The notes below the pieces were generated by a model. That model searched no databases. It had not been told where the DNA came from and worked only from the letters and a program-made list of their open reading frames with translations. From Solibaculum mannosilyticum (GTDB lineage: Bacteria > Bacillota > Clostridia > Oscillospirales > Acutalibacteraceae): 64,000 bases of DNA. How positions within the stretch are numbered: the first letter of the stretch is position 1; each line of letters opens with the position of its first letter. The stretch lies in NCBI RefSeq assembly GCF_015140235.1, contig NZ_AP023321.1:558001-622000 (forward strand), written 5' to 3'. This document shows, in pieces, positions 1 to 9,979 of this stretch. The position numbers were made by a program, and so were the translations under genes.

Positions 1-2
1 CG

Positions 3-656
3 GTGGGCTTTTTCTTCCTTGGGAAAAACTTCGGTATCATGACGGTCTACGCCAGTATGCTGCTTTCCTTTTCCCTTTCGGGATTGGAAATCCTATATCC
101 CATGGACAAGCCCTTGACCGATGACCCAATGCTGGAATTGGTGTTTGCCGTTTTGCTGCCTGCCTTTGGTTCAGCCCTCCTCTTTAACATCGGCGCCTCC
201 AGCGGCGGGACCGACATTGTGGCTATGATCCTTAAAAAATATACCAGTGTGGATATCGGCCGGGCACTGCTGTTGAGCGATCTGCTCATTACATTGTCGG
301 CCTTCTTATTGTTTGATATTAAGACGGTTCTCTTCTCTATGCTGGGCCTGTTTGCCAAGTCGTTGGTGGTGGACAGCGTCATTGAAAACATCAATATGTG
401 CAAGTATTTTAATGTGGTGTGCTCCAATCCGGAACCCATCTGCGGGTATATTGTGGATAAACTGAAACGCAGTGCCACCATCTGTGAAGCAAAAGGCGCC
501 TTTTCTCATGATCAGAAATATATTGTTTTTACCGCTATGAAACGGTATCAGGCCGTTCAACTGCGGCAGTTTATCAAACACGTGGAACCGGGTGCTTTTA
601 TCCTGATCTCCAACACCAGTGAGATCATAGGCAAAGGTTTTAACAACGGCGGCTAA
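3..656 (+). CDS. YitT family membrane protein, 5'-truncated by window edge
   Basis: C-terminal 217 residues of a YitT/DUF2179-type integral membrane protein; the family is usually about 280-300 residues, so the true start lies before the window and the GTG at position 3 is probably an internal valine. Visible are hydrophobic helices containing the family-type ASSGGTDIVAMIL segment, followed by a soluble C-terminal DUF2179-like domain (from about residue 130) with the typical KGAFSHDQK segment and a closing IIGKGF. Function in the family is poorly defined. A second, full-length YitT paralog lies at 7291-8190. A strong terminator follows directly. Confidence 0.85.
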   Translation: MGFFFLGKNFGIMTVYASMLLSFSLSGLEILYPMDKPLTDDPMLELVFAVLLPAFGSALLFNIGASSGGTDIVAMILKKYTSVDIGRALLLSDLLITLSAFLLFDIKTVLFSMLGLFAKSLVVDSVIENINMCKYFNVVCSNPEPICGYIVDKLKRSATICEAKGAFSHDQKYIVFTAMKRYQAVQLRQFIKHVEPGAFILISNTSEIIGKGFNNGG

Positions 657-690
657 AAGATCGTTTTGTTCCTATATTCTGTTTCATCTG

Positions 691-722
691 GCCGGCAAGC
701 AATTCTGCTTGCCGGCTTTTTT
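691..722 (+). terminator. Rho-independent terminator after the truncated yitT
   Basis: An 11-bp perfect stem (GCCGGCAAGCA with TGCTTGCCGGC) around an ATTC loop is followed by six T residues. Confidence 0.9.
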
Positions 723-753
723 CGTCCGATGGAAGATCTTTGACAAAAAATGC

Positions 754-782
754 TTGAATATTTTGTGCCTCAATATTATAAT
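754..782 (+). promoter_or_regulatory. Sigma-A promoter for the DUF6688-like gene
   Basis: TTGAAT and a perfect TATAAT are separated by 17 bp, ending 34 bp before the ATG at 817. Confidence 0.7.
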
Positions 783-816
783 ATCGATATTCGATAAATA
801 CAAAAGAGGTGATCTT

Positions 817-1992
817 ATGTCCAACGTCTATTCTGGACTCATTCTACTGCTGATGACATTGTTTTTCCTGGTATGGCCTTTGGCACTTACTGTGATCAAT
901 ATCATCAATCTTTTCCTCAAAAAACCTATCCATGCCGCGGGGTTCGAAATCGCCACCTTGTCGTGCGGTTCCATTATGACGGCGCTTTTATACGGCCTAC
1001 TGGATTTCCAAGATTATGAAACTCCCATCAACCTTTGGGGAGGGACACAAGTCCATGCTCCAGTGGCTTCCTGGTACCTCTGGACGGTACTGCTGTTGGG
1101 TGCTGTGGGCCTGATCGGATATGCCATGGTGCGATTTTGTCACTCCAAACTGCCGCCTTTGGCCTTTGTTCTAGGTATTGCGATGATGATGGCTGGATGC
1201 ATGGAATGTATCTTATGGATTGTCCAGATAGCCGGCCGTCTGGTTGAAACAGCAGGCGATGACATGTTTGCAATCTTTTACCTCTGCCTATTCCCGGCGA
1301 ATTTTATCTTGTGCTGTCTCTCGGCAAGTCTTCGGGCCATTCGGGCTTATCCTGTATGGCCGGCAAAACAGTACGGCAATCCCTTTGTATCCCGATGCGC
1401 GTCTCTCCTGAGCCGAAGCAGACACTGGCCATGGCTGGCGGTTTTAGCGATGGTCCCCATTCTGCTGCTGCTTACATTGATCCTTGTCCTGTTTGGACAG
1501 GCGCCTGATGCCGTCATCCGTGCCTTCACACAAACCAGTGACTGGACCCTTTCCCAACAGATCTCTCCGCCTCCGGTACAGATAGATACCCATTATTTGT
1601 GTACCGTCTCCCTGCGCGGACACCGTAAATTGGTGCGTCCTACCCGGTACGGTATTCGCAGGGGAGAACGTATTATAGTCAACCGTCAACTGTGTGTGGC
1701 CAATGCCTTTGAACAATTGATCCAGGAACGGACGCCTCGGTTTCATCGCTTGGTTCGCCATGTATACGATACCTATGGATATCCCATCTCCCGGCACATC
1801 AAAACAGCTCTGGCGGCCGACGTGGTCTACCTGATCATGAAGCCGTTGGAATGGCTGTTTTTAGCGGTACTCTATCTTTTTGATCTGAAACCGGAAAATC
1901 GGATTGCTCTCCAGTATTTGCCGATGCGTGAGGTGGAAAGTTTGAAAAAACAAGTTGGGTCAAATAAAGATATGCATATATCACGCGGATAG
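817..1992 (+). CDS. Multi-pass membrane protein, DUF6688-like
   Basis: A 391-residue protein with about six hydrophobic helices in the first 225 residues, then a soluble, basic domain, then a further hydrophobic stretch near residues 350-370. The soluble part contains HYLCTVSLRGHRKLVRP, RGERIIVNRQLCVANAFE and YDTYGYPISRHI, which I recognise as the conserved core of the DUF6688 family of Firmicutes; its role is unknown. The ATG at 817 is chosen because an AGAGGTG ribosome binding site precedes it; the reading frame is open further upstream, but that extension overlaps the promoter. The gene stands alone between a terminator and the C69 peptidase promoter. Confidence 0.65.
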   Translation: MSNVYSGLILLLMTLFFLVWPLALTVINIINLFLKKPIHAAGFEIATLSCGSIMTALLYGLLDFQDYETPINLWGGTQVHAPVASWYLWTVLLLGAVGLIGYAMVRFCHSKLPPLAFVLGIAMMMAGCMECILWIVQIAGRLVETAGDDMFAIFYLCLFPANFILCCLSASLRAIRAYPVWPAKQYGNPFVSRCASLLSRSRHWPWLAVLAMVPILLLLTLILVLFGQAPDAVIRAFTQTSDWTLSQQISPPPVQIDTHYLCTVSLRGHRKLVRPTRYGIRRGERIIVNRQLCVANAFEQLIQERTPRFHRLVRHVYDTYGYPISRHIKTALAADVVYLIMKPLEWLFLAVLYLFDLKPENRIALQYLPMREVESLKKQVGSNKDMHISRG

Positions 1993-2089
1993 AAGCATAT
2001 AATTGCATAATGACGATGTATAATTATCCGCGTATAAACCGTGAAAAATGTAAAAATACAGGGGAAAAACTGTTTTTTTAAAAAAATAC

Positions 2090-2117
2090 TTGCATTTTTT
2101 AAAATGTGTGATATAAT
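2090..2117 (+). promoter_or_regulatory. Promoter of the C69 peptidase gene with a long structured leader
   Basis: TTGCAT, a 16-bp spacer and a perfect TATAAT. The predicted transcript would carry about 130 nt of leader holding inverted repeats (CCACAAGG at 2165-2172 with CCTTGTGG at 2193-2200; GGATC at 2199-2203 with GATCC at 2215-2219). Confidence 0.6.
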
Positions 2118-2252
2118 AAAAATACATTCTTTAAACGGCGCAGACAAAAGCCGTCTAAAAAACGCCACAAGGTGGATTTAGAAGGAGTTCCTCCTTGTGG
2201 ATCCCAAGCTTTGAGATCCAAAGAAGGGCAATAAAAGGAAAGGGCGATTGAA

Positions 2253-4100
2253 ATGAAAAAGGCATCTAAGATTATCACTGCATTAGCCGCCGCAGCCGTT
2301 ATGACCCTCGGTAGCGCAATCGGCGCTTCGGCTTGTACGGGTATCTACTTTGGTTCGGAACTGACCCAGAATGGTTCCACTTTTATGGGACGATCCGAGG
2401 ATATCGGCAAGCTGCACAATAAGATTTTTGAAGTGCATCCTGCTGAGGACCATGAGGAAGGTGCTATGTATGAGGATACGTATGGTTTTTCCATGCCCTA
2501 TCCCAGCCACACTTACCGCTATACTTTAGTGAAAGATTCGCCCCTGCGCGGTGAAACCATGCAGGATGAAAATGGCAACTACATTGGCGAAGCTTATGCT
2601 GAGGCCGGCACCAATGAAAACGGCGTCTCGATGAGTGCAACCGTCTCCACTTCTTACAATAAGAAAGCACGTGCGGCTGATCCCCTGGTCGACACCGGCA
2701 TCTGCGAAATCTCCCTGGGTACGGTTATCCTCTCCCAGGCAACCAGCGCCCGGCACGGTGTGGAATTGCTGGCCGATATCGTTGATAAATATGGTTCGGG
2801 CGAATGCAATTCCCTGACCATCAGTGATCAGAATGAGGTTTGGACCTTTGATACCCTCTCGGGTTATCAATATGTGGCTGTTAAGATGCCCGACGACAAG
2901 GCTTCGGTCAATCCCAACATGATGGTTATCGACAGCGTGGATGTCAACGATACGGAAAATGTTGTGGCTTCCCCCAACCTGGTCAGCCTGCCGGAGGAAA
3001 ATGGCTTCCTGGTCACCGATGAAAACGGCAACATCGACATTGCTGAGACCTATGGCTCGGAAGATTATGGTTCCGGTCAGTATGTCCGGTATTGGCAGGG
3101 CGTCCATTACCTCAATCCCGACCTGGCTACTAAGGTCAATGTAGACTATACTTACGATGAATCGGGAAAACGGGTTGCCCCCGAAGGTCCTTTCGATATG
3201 ATGATTGATACCGACAAGAAGTTTTCTACATTGGAGATCCTCCAAATGCTCGCTTATCGCGGCGAAGGTACGAAATACGATGCGGAGACTACCGGTATTG
3301 CCATCGGCAATGAACGTCAGGCGGAATGCCATGTGTTTGAAATCCGGGAAAATATGCCGGAAGCCCTTTCCCAGCTGGAATGGCTTGCCCTGTCCCGCGC
3401 GGAATATTCCGTTTACCTGCCCTATTACGGCAGCCTGATGACCGAGACTGATGAAATCTTCGCTCCTATTGATATGAAATACACTCCCGATTCCTTCTAC
3501 TGGGTCATGGCTCAGTTAAACGACACTTGCGATAACAACCGCGAATTGTACGGCACCAATGTCAAAAAATTCTGGGAAGGCTATCAGGAAAAACTCATCG
3601 AACAGCAGGCTGCTGTGGATGAGGATATGATCAAAGTGTATGAATACAGTCCCGAGCTGGCCGAGGAAAAGGCCACGGAACTTGCTAAGGCTGTCTCCAA
3701 AGAAGCTTATGGTTACGCCAAAGAAATCCTCACCGAGTTGGAAGCTTTCATCGAAGCTGGTACAGAAGGTGAATTCGTTCCCACCGCTCTGGCGGAAGGC
3801 AAAGGCCCCACCTATTCCTTCGACATGGTAGGCGGTACCGGCCTGCCGGAAGAAACCGATCCCTCTCAGCCGGAATCCTCTGCTCCCGAGACATCTGATC
3901 CGGAGTCTTCCGCTCCTGAATCCTCCAGTCCGGAATCTTCTTCCACCAGCAGTTCTTCTTCCTCTAGCTCCTCTTCCAGCAGCTCTTCTTCCGTCAATAA
4001 CCCGGCCACCGGCGAGTCCACTCCTCTCTTCGCCATCCTTGGCCTGGCTGCTGTAGCTGGCGCTGCTATGATCGTTGTGAAGAAAAAGGAACAAAAATAA
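2253..4100 (+). CDS. Secreted C69-family dipeptidase, sortase-anchored
   Basis: A 615-residue secreted peptidase. A signal peptide (residues 1-27, ending GASA) precedes C28, which would become the N-terminal nucleophile cysteine of peptidase family C69 (PepD-type dipeptidases); CTGIYFG and FMGRSEDIG are typical of the mature N-terminus. The catalytic domain runs to about residue 530. A Pro/Glu/Ser-rich linker follows, including an almost pure serine run of about 20 residues, then NPATG, a hydrophobic helix and KKKEQK, which form a sortase sorting signal of the NPxTG kind. The enzyme is therefore probably attached to the wall and releases amino acids from short peptides outside the cell. AAGGAAAG serves as ribosome binding site. 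Confidence 0.88.
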   Translation: MKKASKIITALAAAAVMTLGSAIGASACTGIYFGSELTQNGSTFMGRSEDIGKLHNKIFEVHPAEDHEEGAMYEDTYGFSMPYPSHTYRYTLVKDSPLRGETMQDENGNYIGEAYAEAGTNENGVSMSATVSTSYNKKARAADPLVDTGICEISLGTVILSQATSARHGVELLADIVDKYGSGECNSLTISDQNEVWTFDTLSGYQYVAVKMPDDKASVNPNMMVIDSVDVNDTENVVASPNLVSLPEENGFLVTDENGNIDIAETYGSEDYGSGQYVRYWQGVHYLNPDLATKVNVDYTYDESGKRVAPEGPFDMMIDTDKKFSTLEILQMLAYRGEGTKYDAETTGIAIGNERQAECHVFEIRENMPEALSQLEWLALSRAEYSVYLPYYGSLMTETDEIFAPIDMKYTPDSFYWVMAQLNDTCDNNRELYGTNVKKFWEGYQEKLIEQQAAVDEDMIKVYEYSPELAEEKATELAKAVSKEAYGYAKEILTELEAFIEAGTEGEFVPTALAEGKGPTYSFDMVGGTGLPEETDPSQPESSAPETSDPESSAPESSSPESSSTSSSSSSSSSSSSSSSVNNPATGESTPLFAILGLAAVAGAAMIVVKKKEQK

Positions 4101-4140
4101 GTTTTTAGCATAAAGCCATAAAAGTCAAATCCCTCATACC

Positions 4141-4180
4141 AAAACGGGACTCAACTGAATGTTTAGTTGAGTCCCGTTTG
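4141..4180 (+). terminator. Terminator after the C69 peptidase gene
   Basis: A 13-bp perfect stem (ACGGGACTCAACT with AGTTGAGTCCCGT) with a 7-8 nt loop and flanking A and T runs. Confidence 0.85.
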
Positions 4181-4224
4181 CTTTAAAAAGGTTGGATTAT
4201 CGGAACGGAAAAGGGTGGTTTTGT

Positions 4225-4253
4225 TTGACATTTGGAGGTATTTATGGTATACT
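4225..4253 (+). promoter_or_regulatory. Strong promoter of the rplU-prp-rpmA operon
   Basis: Perfect TTGACA, 17-bp spacer, TATACT. Transcription would begin near 4260 and include the putative L21 leader. Confidence 0.85.
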
Positions 4254-4261
4254 TCTTAAGC

Positions 4262-4346
4262 CGCATATTCCGGGCTTGAGAAGTGGGAGAGTTCCCCGCC
4301 TGAGGAAATAGCGAGTCTAATGAAAAAGGCAGGTGCCTGCAAAATT
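4262..4346 (+). promoter_or_regulatory. Putative ribosomal protein L21 leader
   Basis: This segment lies between the operon promoter and the L21 start. It holds short complementary arms (GTGGGAGAG...TTCCCC and GGCAGGTGCC) immediately before the ATG. Autoregulatory L21 leaders at this place are established in Firmicutes. The assignment rests on position and the AGGCAGGTGCCT hairpin, not on a covariance-model match. Confidence 0.5.
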
Positions 4347-4658
4347 ATGTACGCAGTGATTGAAACCGGCGGTAAGCAGTACAAAGTCGCAGTGGGCGAT
4401 GAGCTTTACATCGAAAAGCTGGACGTTGCCGCTGACGCTGAAGTGAATTTCGACAAAGTCGTGGCAGTTGGTGCAGACGATGGCCTTAAGGCCGGCGCTC
4501 CTTATGTGGATGGCGCTACTGTTTCGGCCAAAGTCCTCAAAAACGGCAAGGCGAAAAAGATTACCGTTTTCACCTACAAGCCCAAGAAAAACAGCAAACG
4601 CAAGATGGGCCATCGTCAGCCCTATACAAAGGTGAAGATCGAGGCTATCAACGCCTAA
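4347..4658 (+). CDS. rplU: 50S ribosomal protein L21
   Basis: Standard 103-residue bL21, starting [14 protein letters not shown] and ending in the basic [12 protein letters not shown] tail; it binds 23S rRNA in the large subunit. An upstream in-frame ATG at 4320 would add nine residues, but the family always begins at MYAV, so 4347 is preferred. First gene of rplU-prp-rpmA, the conserved Firmicutes order, with three bases to the next start, so translation is probably coupled. Confidence 0.97.
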   Translation: MYAVIETGGKQYKVAVGDELYIEKLDVAADAEVNFDKVVAVGADDGLKAGAPYVDGATVSAKVLKNGKAKKITVFTYKPKKNSKRKMGHRQPYTKVKIEAINA

Positions 4659-4661
4659 GCG

Positions 4662-4979
4662 ATGACCAAGATCCGTTTTACCTTAAAATCTGGTCAACCG
4701 GTCTCCTTCCTTATGGAAGGACATGCTGGTGCCGGACTGAGCGGCAATGACATTGTGTGTGCCGCGCTTTCTTCCGCCGCTTATATGGCGGCCAATACCA
4801 TCACGGATGTGATGGGTGTCCGGGCCGATGCTGCCGTATCGGATGCTCGGTTTTCTTTGAGCCTTCCGGACGATACGCCTAGGGAGGCAATCCAGGTGAT
4901 GGAGGGACTTCGGTTGCATTTTGTGCAGCTTGAGGACCAATATCCCGCTTCAATCCAACTTGAGAATACGGAGGTGTAA
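4662..4979 (+). CDS. prp: Ribosomal-processing cysteine protease Prp
   Basis: A 105-residue protease of the YsxB/Prp family. The catalytic pair is visible as H21 in EGHAG and C33 in NDIVCAALS, the hallmark spacing of the family. In Firmicutes Prp removes the N-terminal extension of L27; the downstream rpmA encodes exactly such an extended L27, so enzyme and substrate are neighbours. The start follows the rplU stop by three bases and has no strong ribosome binding site of its own, which fits translational coupling. Confidence 0.93.
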   Translation: MTKIRFTLKSGQPVSFLMEGHAGAGLSGNDIVCAALSSAAYMAANTITDVMGVRADAAVSDARFSLSLPDDTPREAIQVMEGLRLHFVQLEDQYPASIQLENTEV

Positions 4980-4983
4980 AGCT

Positions 4984-5268
4984 ATGTTAAAGGTAAACAT
5001 TCAGCTTTTCGCACATAAAAAGGGAATGGGCTCCACCAAGAACGGCCGCGATTCCGAATCCAAACGTCTTGGTGTGAAACGTGCCGACGGTCAGTTCGTC
5101 CTGGCCGGCAACATCCTCGTGCGTCAGCGCGGTACTCACATCCACCCCGGTGAAAATGTGGGCCGTGGTTCGGATGATACCCTGTTCGCTCTGATCGACG
5201 GCAAGGTCCGTTTTGAGCGTGTGGGCCGTGACCGCAAGCGCGTCAGCATCTACGCTGTGGAGCAATAA
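4984..5268 (+). CDS. rpmA: 50S ribosomal protein L27 precursor
   Basis: A 94-residue bL27. The N-terminus [14 protein letters not shown] carries the Firmicutes-type extension; by analogy with known Prp substrates, cleavage should occur after the phenylalanine at position 9, leaving [12 protein letters not shown] as the mature end, which reaches the peptidyl transferase centre. A GGAGGTG ribosome binding site sits at the end of prp, and the start lies four bases after its stop. Last gene of the operon, followed by a strong terminator. Confidence 0.96.
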   Translation: MLKVNIQLFAHKKGMGSTKNGRDSESKRLGVKRADGQFVLAGNILVRQRGTHIHPGENVGRGSDDTLFALIDGKVRFERVGRDRKRVSIYAVEQ

Positions 5269-5308
5269 GCATCGATCGTTTAGATGTAATTTCACAAGAA
5301 AATAAATG

Positions 5309-5340
5309 AAAATCCCGGGCTGTGATGCCCGGGATTTTTT
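5309..5340 (+). terminator. Terminator of the rplU-prp-rpmA operon
   Basis: A 10-bp stem (AATCCCGGGC with GCCCGGGATT) and six T residues. Confidence 0.92.
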
Positions 5341-5496
5341 GCAAGATGAGGTTTTTTACGGTATCTTTATGAAATAGGACGTCAAAAATCTTCTTTCTTA
5401 GAGGGCTTTCGCTGAAAAGGCGATCTGCTTTACAGCGAAATGACCGTGCTTTTGCCGCTGTTCTGTAGCGAAAATCCGATGGGATAAGGCTGATAA

Positions 5497-6849
<1,353 letters not shown>

Positions 6850-6860
6850 GGCGGTGGGTC

Positions 6861-7268
6861 ATGGATCGTTTTTTTGACAAACAAGTGGATTTGCGTACCT
6901 TTAGCCCCCTTACCTTAGCTTATATCGGCGACGGGGTATATGAGCTGATGATGCGGGAATATTTACTTCAGAAGGGCAATTGTCCCTCTGGGAAGCTCCA
7001 TGCGCTGACGGTGGCCCATGTCCGGGCCGAAGCTCAGGCCGAGGCGGCCCAGCATCTTATGCCCCTCCTTACCGAGGAGGAAACGGATGTGCTCAAACGG
7101 GGACGCAACGCCCATTTCAGCCGAAAGATCCCGCAGAAGGCATCGGTGGGACAATATCATTTGGCCACCGGTTTGGAGGCTTTGTTTGGCTGGCTGTATC
7201 TCAAAGGTGAGAAGGGCCGGTTAACGGAATTATTTGAATCTATTGTATCTACATTTGATCAACCATAA
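6861..7268 (+). CDS. mrnC: Mini-ribonuclease III
   Basis: A 135-residue RNase III-like catalytic domain without a dsRNA-binding domain, as expected for MrnC, which matures 23S rRNA in Gram-positives. The signature helix LAYIGDGVYELMMREYLL contains the catalytic acidic residues, and ATGLEALFGWLYL supplies the second acidic site. Starts 11 bases after obgE and ends just before the YitT gene. Confidence 0.93.
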   Translation: MDRFFDKQVDLRTFSPLTLAYIGDGVYELMMREYLLQKGNCPSGKLHALTVAHVRAEAQAEAAQHLMPLLTEEETDVLKRGRNAHFSRKIPQKASVGQYHLATGLEALFGWLYLKGEKGRLTELFESIVSTFDQP

Positions 7269-7290
7269 TGTCGGTTGGGAGGCGGTTTTC

Positions 7291-8190
7291 TTGGGGATTG
7301 TGAAAAAGTCACGGGTTCGTGAATTATCCATTGATTTTTTGGCTTATCTCATTGGAAGCGGACTTTATGCTGTTGCGGTCAACACCTTTTCGGCTCCCAA
7401 TAATATTGCGCCTGGCGGCGTGACGGGCCTTTCCATTCTTATTAATTATGTGACGCAGGCTCCCATCGGTACGGTGATGTTCCTGTTGAACATCCCTCTT
7501 TTCCTGTTGGGGCTTTATCTGTTGGGTTGGAAGTTCATCGCCAAGACTGTGGTGGCCACTTTTATGATGTCCATCATCATTGACGTTACGGCGCCGTTTA
7601 TTCCGGCTTATCAGGGGGATATGATCCTGGTGGCGCTTTTCGGCGGCGTATTGGAAGGCTTGGGGCTTGGATTGGTCTTCCTGCGCGGCGCTACTACGGG
7701 AGGAAGCGATCTGGCTGCACGACTGCTGTCGCTAAAGTTCCCGCACCTCTCCTTGGGCAGGCTGATGCTGTCGGTGGATGCCGTTGTCATTTTGGTAGCG
7801 GCCCTGGTTTTCCAGAACGTGGAGAGTGTTTTGTACGCGGTTATTATGTTGTTTGTCTCCAGCCGCGTCGTCGACGGGCTCTTGTACGGCGCCGACAGAG
7901 GGAAGATGATCCTGGTTGTATCCCGCAAGAGCGGCGAGATCGCCAAAGAAGTGATGGATCAGTTGGAACGCGGCGTCACGCTTTTGCAGGGAAAAGGCGC
8001 TTATACCGGCGAAAATCAGGAAGTGCTCTTATGCGCTGTAAGACGGCATGAGGTCGCCAAGCTTCACACCATTGTCCGGACGGTGGATCCCGATGCTTTC
8101 TGGATGGTCGCCGAGGCCGGTGAGATTATGGGCGAAGGCTTTAAAAAGCTTAAGGCGCCCGACAGAAAGAAAAGGAGAAATAAAACATGA
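7291..8190 (+). CDS. YitT family membrane protein (DUF2179)
   Basis: About 299 residues with five or six transmembrane helices ([16 protein letters not shown] is typical) followed by a cytoplasmic DUF2179 domain ([20 protein letters not shown]). The TTG at 7291 is chosen because GGGAGGCGG lies just upstream; a GTG at 7300 is possible, and the more distal TTG at 7234 would overlap mrnC. It is a paralog of the truncated protein at the window start. Transport function is often supposed for the family but not proven. The stop overlaps the yjbQ start by four bases. Confidence 0.87.
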   Translation: MGIVKKSRVRELSIDFLAYLIGSGLYAVAVNTFSAPNNIAPGGVTGLSILINYVTQAPIGTVMFLLNIPLFLLGLYLLGWKFIAKTVVATFMMSIIIDVTAPFIPAYQGDMILVALFGGVLEGLGLGLVFLRGATTGGSDLAARLLSLKFPHLSLGRLMLSVDAVVILVAALVFQNVESVLYAVIMLFVSSRVVDGLLYGADRGKMILVVSRKSGEIAKEVMDQLERGVTLLQGKGAYTGENQEVLLCAVRRHEVAKLHTIVRTVDPDAFWMVAEAGEIMGEGFKKLKAPDRKKRRNKT

Positions 8191-8603
8191 AATCCTATCG
8201 CAAAGAATTGACCTTTACCATCCCCACACGGCGGGCCTTTGTCAATATCACCCGCCAGGTGGAGCAGTGCCTTCAGGAGAGCGGCATCCAGGAAGGGATG
8301 CTTTTGTGCAACGCCATGCACATTACGGCCAGTGTCTTTATCAACGACGATGAAAGCGGTCTCCATGCCGATTTTGAAGAGTTCTTAGAGAAGCTGGCGC
8401 CGGAGAAACCCTATTCTCAGTATCGCCACAACGGCTATGAGGACAACGGGGATGCCCATATCAAACGCACCATTATGGGACGCGAAGTGGTTGTGGCTGT
8501 CACAAACGGCCGGTTGGACTTCGGCCCATGGGAACAGATCTTCTACGGTGAATTCGACGGCAAACGTCCCAAACGGGTGTTGGTCAAGATCATCGGGGAT
8601 TAA
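8187..8603 (+). CDS. yjbQ: YjbQ family protein (UPF0047)
   Basis: A 138-residue protein matching the YjbQ family in length and in conserved segments ([50 protein letters not shown], shown here only in part as landmarks). Weak thiamine phosphate synthase activity is reported for members; the physiological role is open. The start overlaps the preceding stop (ATGA), so it is translationally coupled to the YitT gene. Last gene of the obgE operon. Confidence 0.9.
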   Translation: MKSYRKELTFTIPTRRAFVNITRQVEQCLQESGIQEGMLLCNAMHITASVFINDDESGLHADFEEFLEKLAPEKPYSQYRHNGYEDNGDAHIKRTIMGREVVVAVTNGRLDFGPWEQIFYGEFDGKRPKRVLVKIIGD

Positions 8604-8652
8604 AAAAGGAACCGGACTGACGGGAATTTTCCATCAGTCCGGTTCCTTTTTT
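8602..8652 (+). terminator. Terminator of the obgE operon
   Basis: A 19-bp near-perfect stem (AAAAAAGGAACCGGACTGA and its complement) around a 13-nt loop; the A and T runs on both sides allow it to act in both directions. Confidence 0.93.
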
Positions 8653-8657
8653 GATTT

Positions 8658-8781
8658 ACAAATTGTAAAATCATAATGGGAATATAGAATACCAAAAGTA
8701 TACTATATTTTAGTTATTACAAATAGTCTCAAAAGATACCCGCTTTTGACTGGATAAAACAAATTGTAGTATACAATTTGT
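8658..8781. repeat. Repeated ACAAATTGTA palindromic sites between converging genes
   Basis: ACAAATTGTA occurs at 8658-8667 inside a near-palindrome, and again at 8759-8768, where it forms a perfect 10-bp inverted repeat with TACAATTTGT (8772-8781) and a 3-nt centre. The roughly 130-bp AT-rich stretch lies between the 3' ends of yjbQ and azlD and holds no gene. Confidence 0.5.
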
Positions 8782-8785
8782 ATAT

Positions 8786-9121
8786 TCAGCAAAATACAAA
8801 CTGGACCAACATCATATAAAGAAAGGTGCCGCCGAAGATGCTGATCAGGTTGTTGTGCTTCCACAGATGCAGCAATACCACCGTCACGATGGCAATGAGC
8901 TCGGGGATGCCGTAAGGGTACGCAAGAGGGGTGACGTTCCGGAAACAGTATACCACCAGCATGGCGATAATGGCGGCCGGCAGGTAAGCTCCCAGATACA
9001 ATATCTTACGGGATGGCTTCTGTTTGCCTCCGAAAATGAGGAAGGGACATAGCCGCATCAAAAAAGTAAGCCCTGCCATAATAGCGATGGAAATTAAGGA
9101 CTGGGGAATGGTCATGGTCAT
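8786..9121 (-). CDS. azlD: AzlD-type branched-chain amino acid exporter subunit
   Basis: A 111-residue, four-helix membrane protein of the AzlD/YgaH type (FLMRLCPFLIFGG near the N-terminus). It works with the larger AzlC as a two-component exporter of branched-chain amino acids in characterised relatives. Its ATG overlaps the azlC stop by four bases. No terminator is seen immediately downstream. Confidence 0.88.
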   Translation of the reverse strand: MTMTIPQSLISIAIMAGLTFLMRLCPFLIFGGKQKPSRKILYLGAYLPAAIIAMLVVYCFRNVTPLAYPYGIPELIAIVTVVLLHLWKHNNLISIFGGTFLYMMLVQFVFC

Positions 9122-9810
9122 ACCTGAGTCTCTCCTTCCACCTTTTTTTGAAATGCCAAAAGCAAAATCACGATGGCCGCCATAGCGGGGATCAGCATAT
9201 TGTCAGCCCCAAATAACAGCAGGGCCGCCAAGGTACAGCCCAGGCCAAACAGCGCGGGTAAATGGGTTTTGCTCTGCTGCCACTGATCCACAAAGGTGAC
9301 GATGAACAGGGCGGTCATGGCAAAATCCACCCCTTTGTAATTGAATTTGAGCAGTTCACCTGTGGCGTTGCCCAGAGTTCCGCCGATGATCCAATAACAA
9401 TGGTTCAACAAAGCGAGTTGAAAATAAAAGGTTTTGCGGTCTATATCCCCGGGGACTACGACATGATTAAGCAATGCGTAAGTCTCATCGGTCAGAGCGA
9501 AGATCATATACCATTTGCGCCAACCCATATCCTTGAATTTATCGATCATGGAGATGCCGTATAAGATGTGGCGGGAATTGACGATGATGGTAAAGAGGGC
9601 AATGGTTAGAAAAGAAGCGCCGGCTCCCATGAGATCCACCGCGAGAAACTGGAGAGAACCGGAATACACGGTGGCACTGGTGAGGGCGGCAAAGCCGGGA
9701 TTGTAACCGATCTGATTGTACATGAGGCCAAATGCGAAGCCGGCGGCCAAATAACCGGTCAATACCGGCAAAGTCGCTTTGATGGCATAGGCAAGGGATT
9801 TGTGTTTCAT
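9118..9810 (-). CDS. azlC: AzlC-type branched-chain amino acid permease
   Basis: A 230-residue protein with about seven transmembrane helices and the AzlC landmarks GFAFGLMYNQIG, YSGSLQFLAVDLMGAG and NSRHILYG. It pairs with AzlD in the same operon. The ATG at 9810 is preferred over a GTG four codons earlier because AGGTGG stands eight bases before it. The specific amino acids exported cannot be read from sequence. Confidence 0.9.
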   Translation of the reverse strand: MKHKSLAYAIKATLPVLTGYLAAGFAFGLMYNQIGYNPGFAALTSATVYSGSLQFLAVDLMGAGASFLTIALFTIIVNSRHILYGISMIDKFKDMGWRKWYMIFALTDETYALLNHVVVPGDIDRKTFYFQLALLNHCYWIIGGTLGNATGELLKFNYKGVDFAMTALFIVTFVDQWQQSKTHLPALFGLGCTLAALLLFGADNMLIPAMAAIVILLLAFQKKVEGETQV

Positions 9811-9858
9811 GGTAGGATCCACCTCAAAGTCTTAAAAAAGTGTTAAAACCGCAGAGAT

Positions 9859-9887
9859 AGTATACCATAATTCGACATAAATCGCAA
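9859..9887 (-). promoter_or_regulatory. Promoter of azlCD
   Basis: On the minus strand TTGCGA and TATACT are 17 bp apart, about 50 bp before the azlC start. Confidence 0.7.
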
Positions 9888-9916
9888 AAATTCTCTTCCC
9901 ATTTTATCCCGGACAA

Positions 9917-9952
9917 TCAAAAAGCCAGCGTCCTTTGGAACGCTGGTTTTTT
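9917..9952 (-). terminator. Terminator after nadE
   Basis: Minus-strand stem CCAGCGT/ACGCTGG with A and T runs on both sides, 28 bp beyond the nadE stop. Confidence 0.85.
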
Positions 9953-9979
9953 CTCATTTGATTGATACAGAGGCATGGG

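Noticed and set aside
2526-3332. Minus-strand open frame of 268 codons opposite the C69 peptidase
   Set aside because: Shadow of a gene with an unambiguous product.
3930-4010. Serine-codon tract as a CRISPR-like or tandem non-coding repeat
   Set aside because: It is in frame within the peptidase linker, codons vary, and there are no spacers.
7234-7290. Upstream TTG start for the YitT gene
   Set aside because: It would overlap mrnC by 35 bases without a ribosome binding site and add residues not expected in the family.
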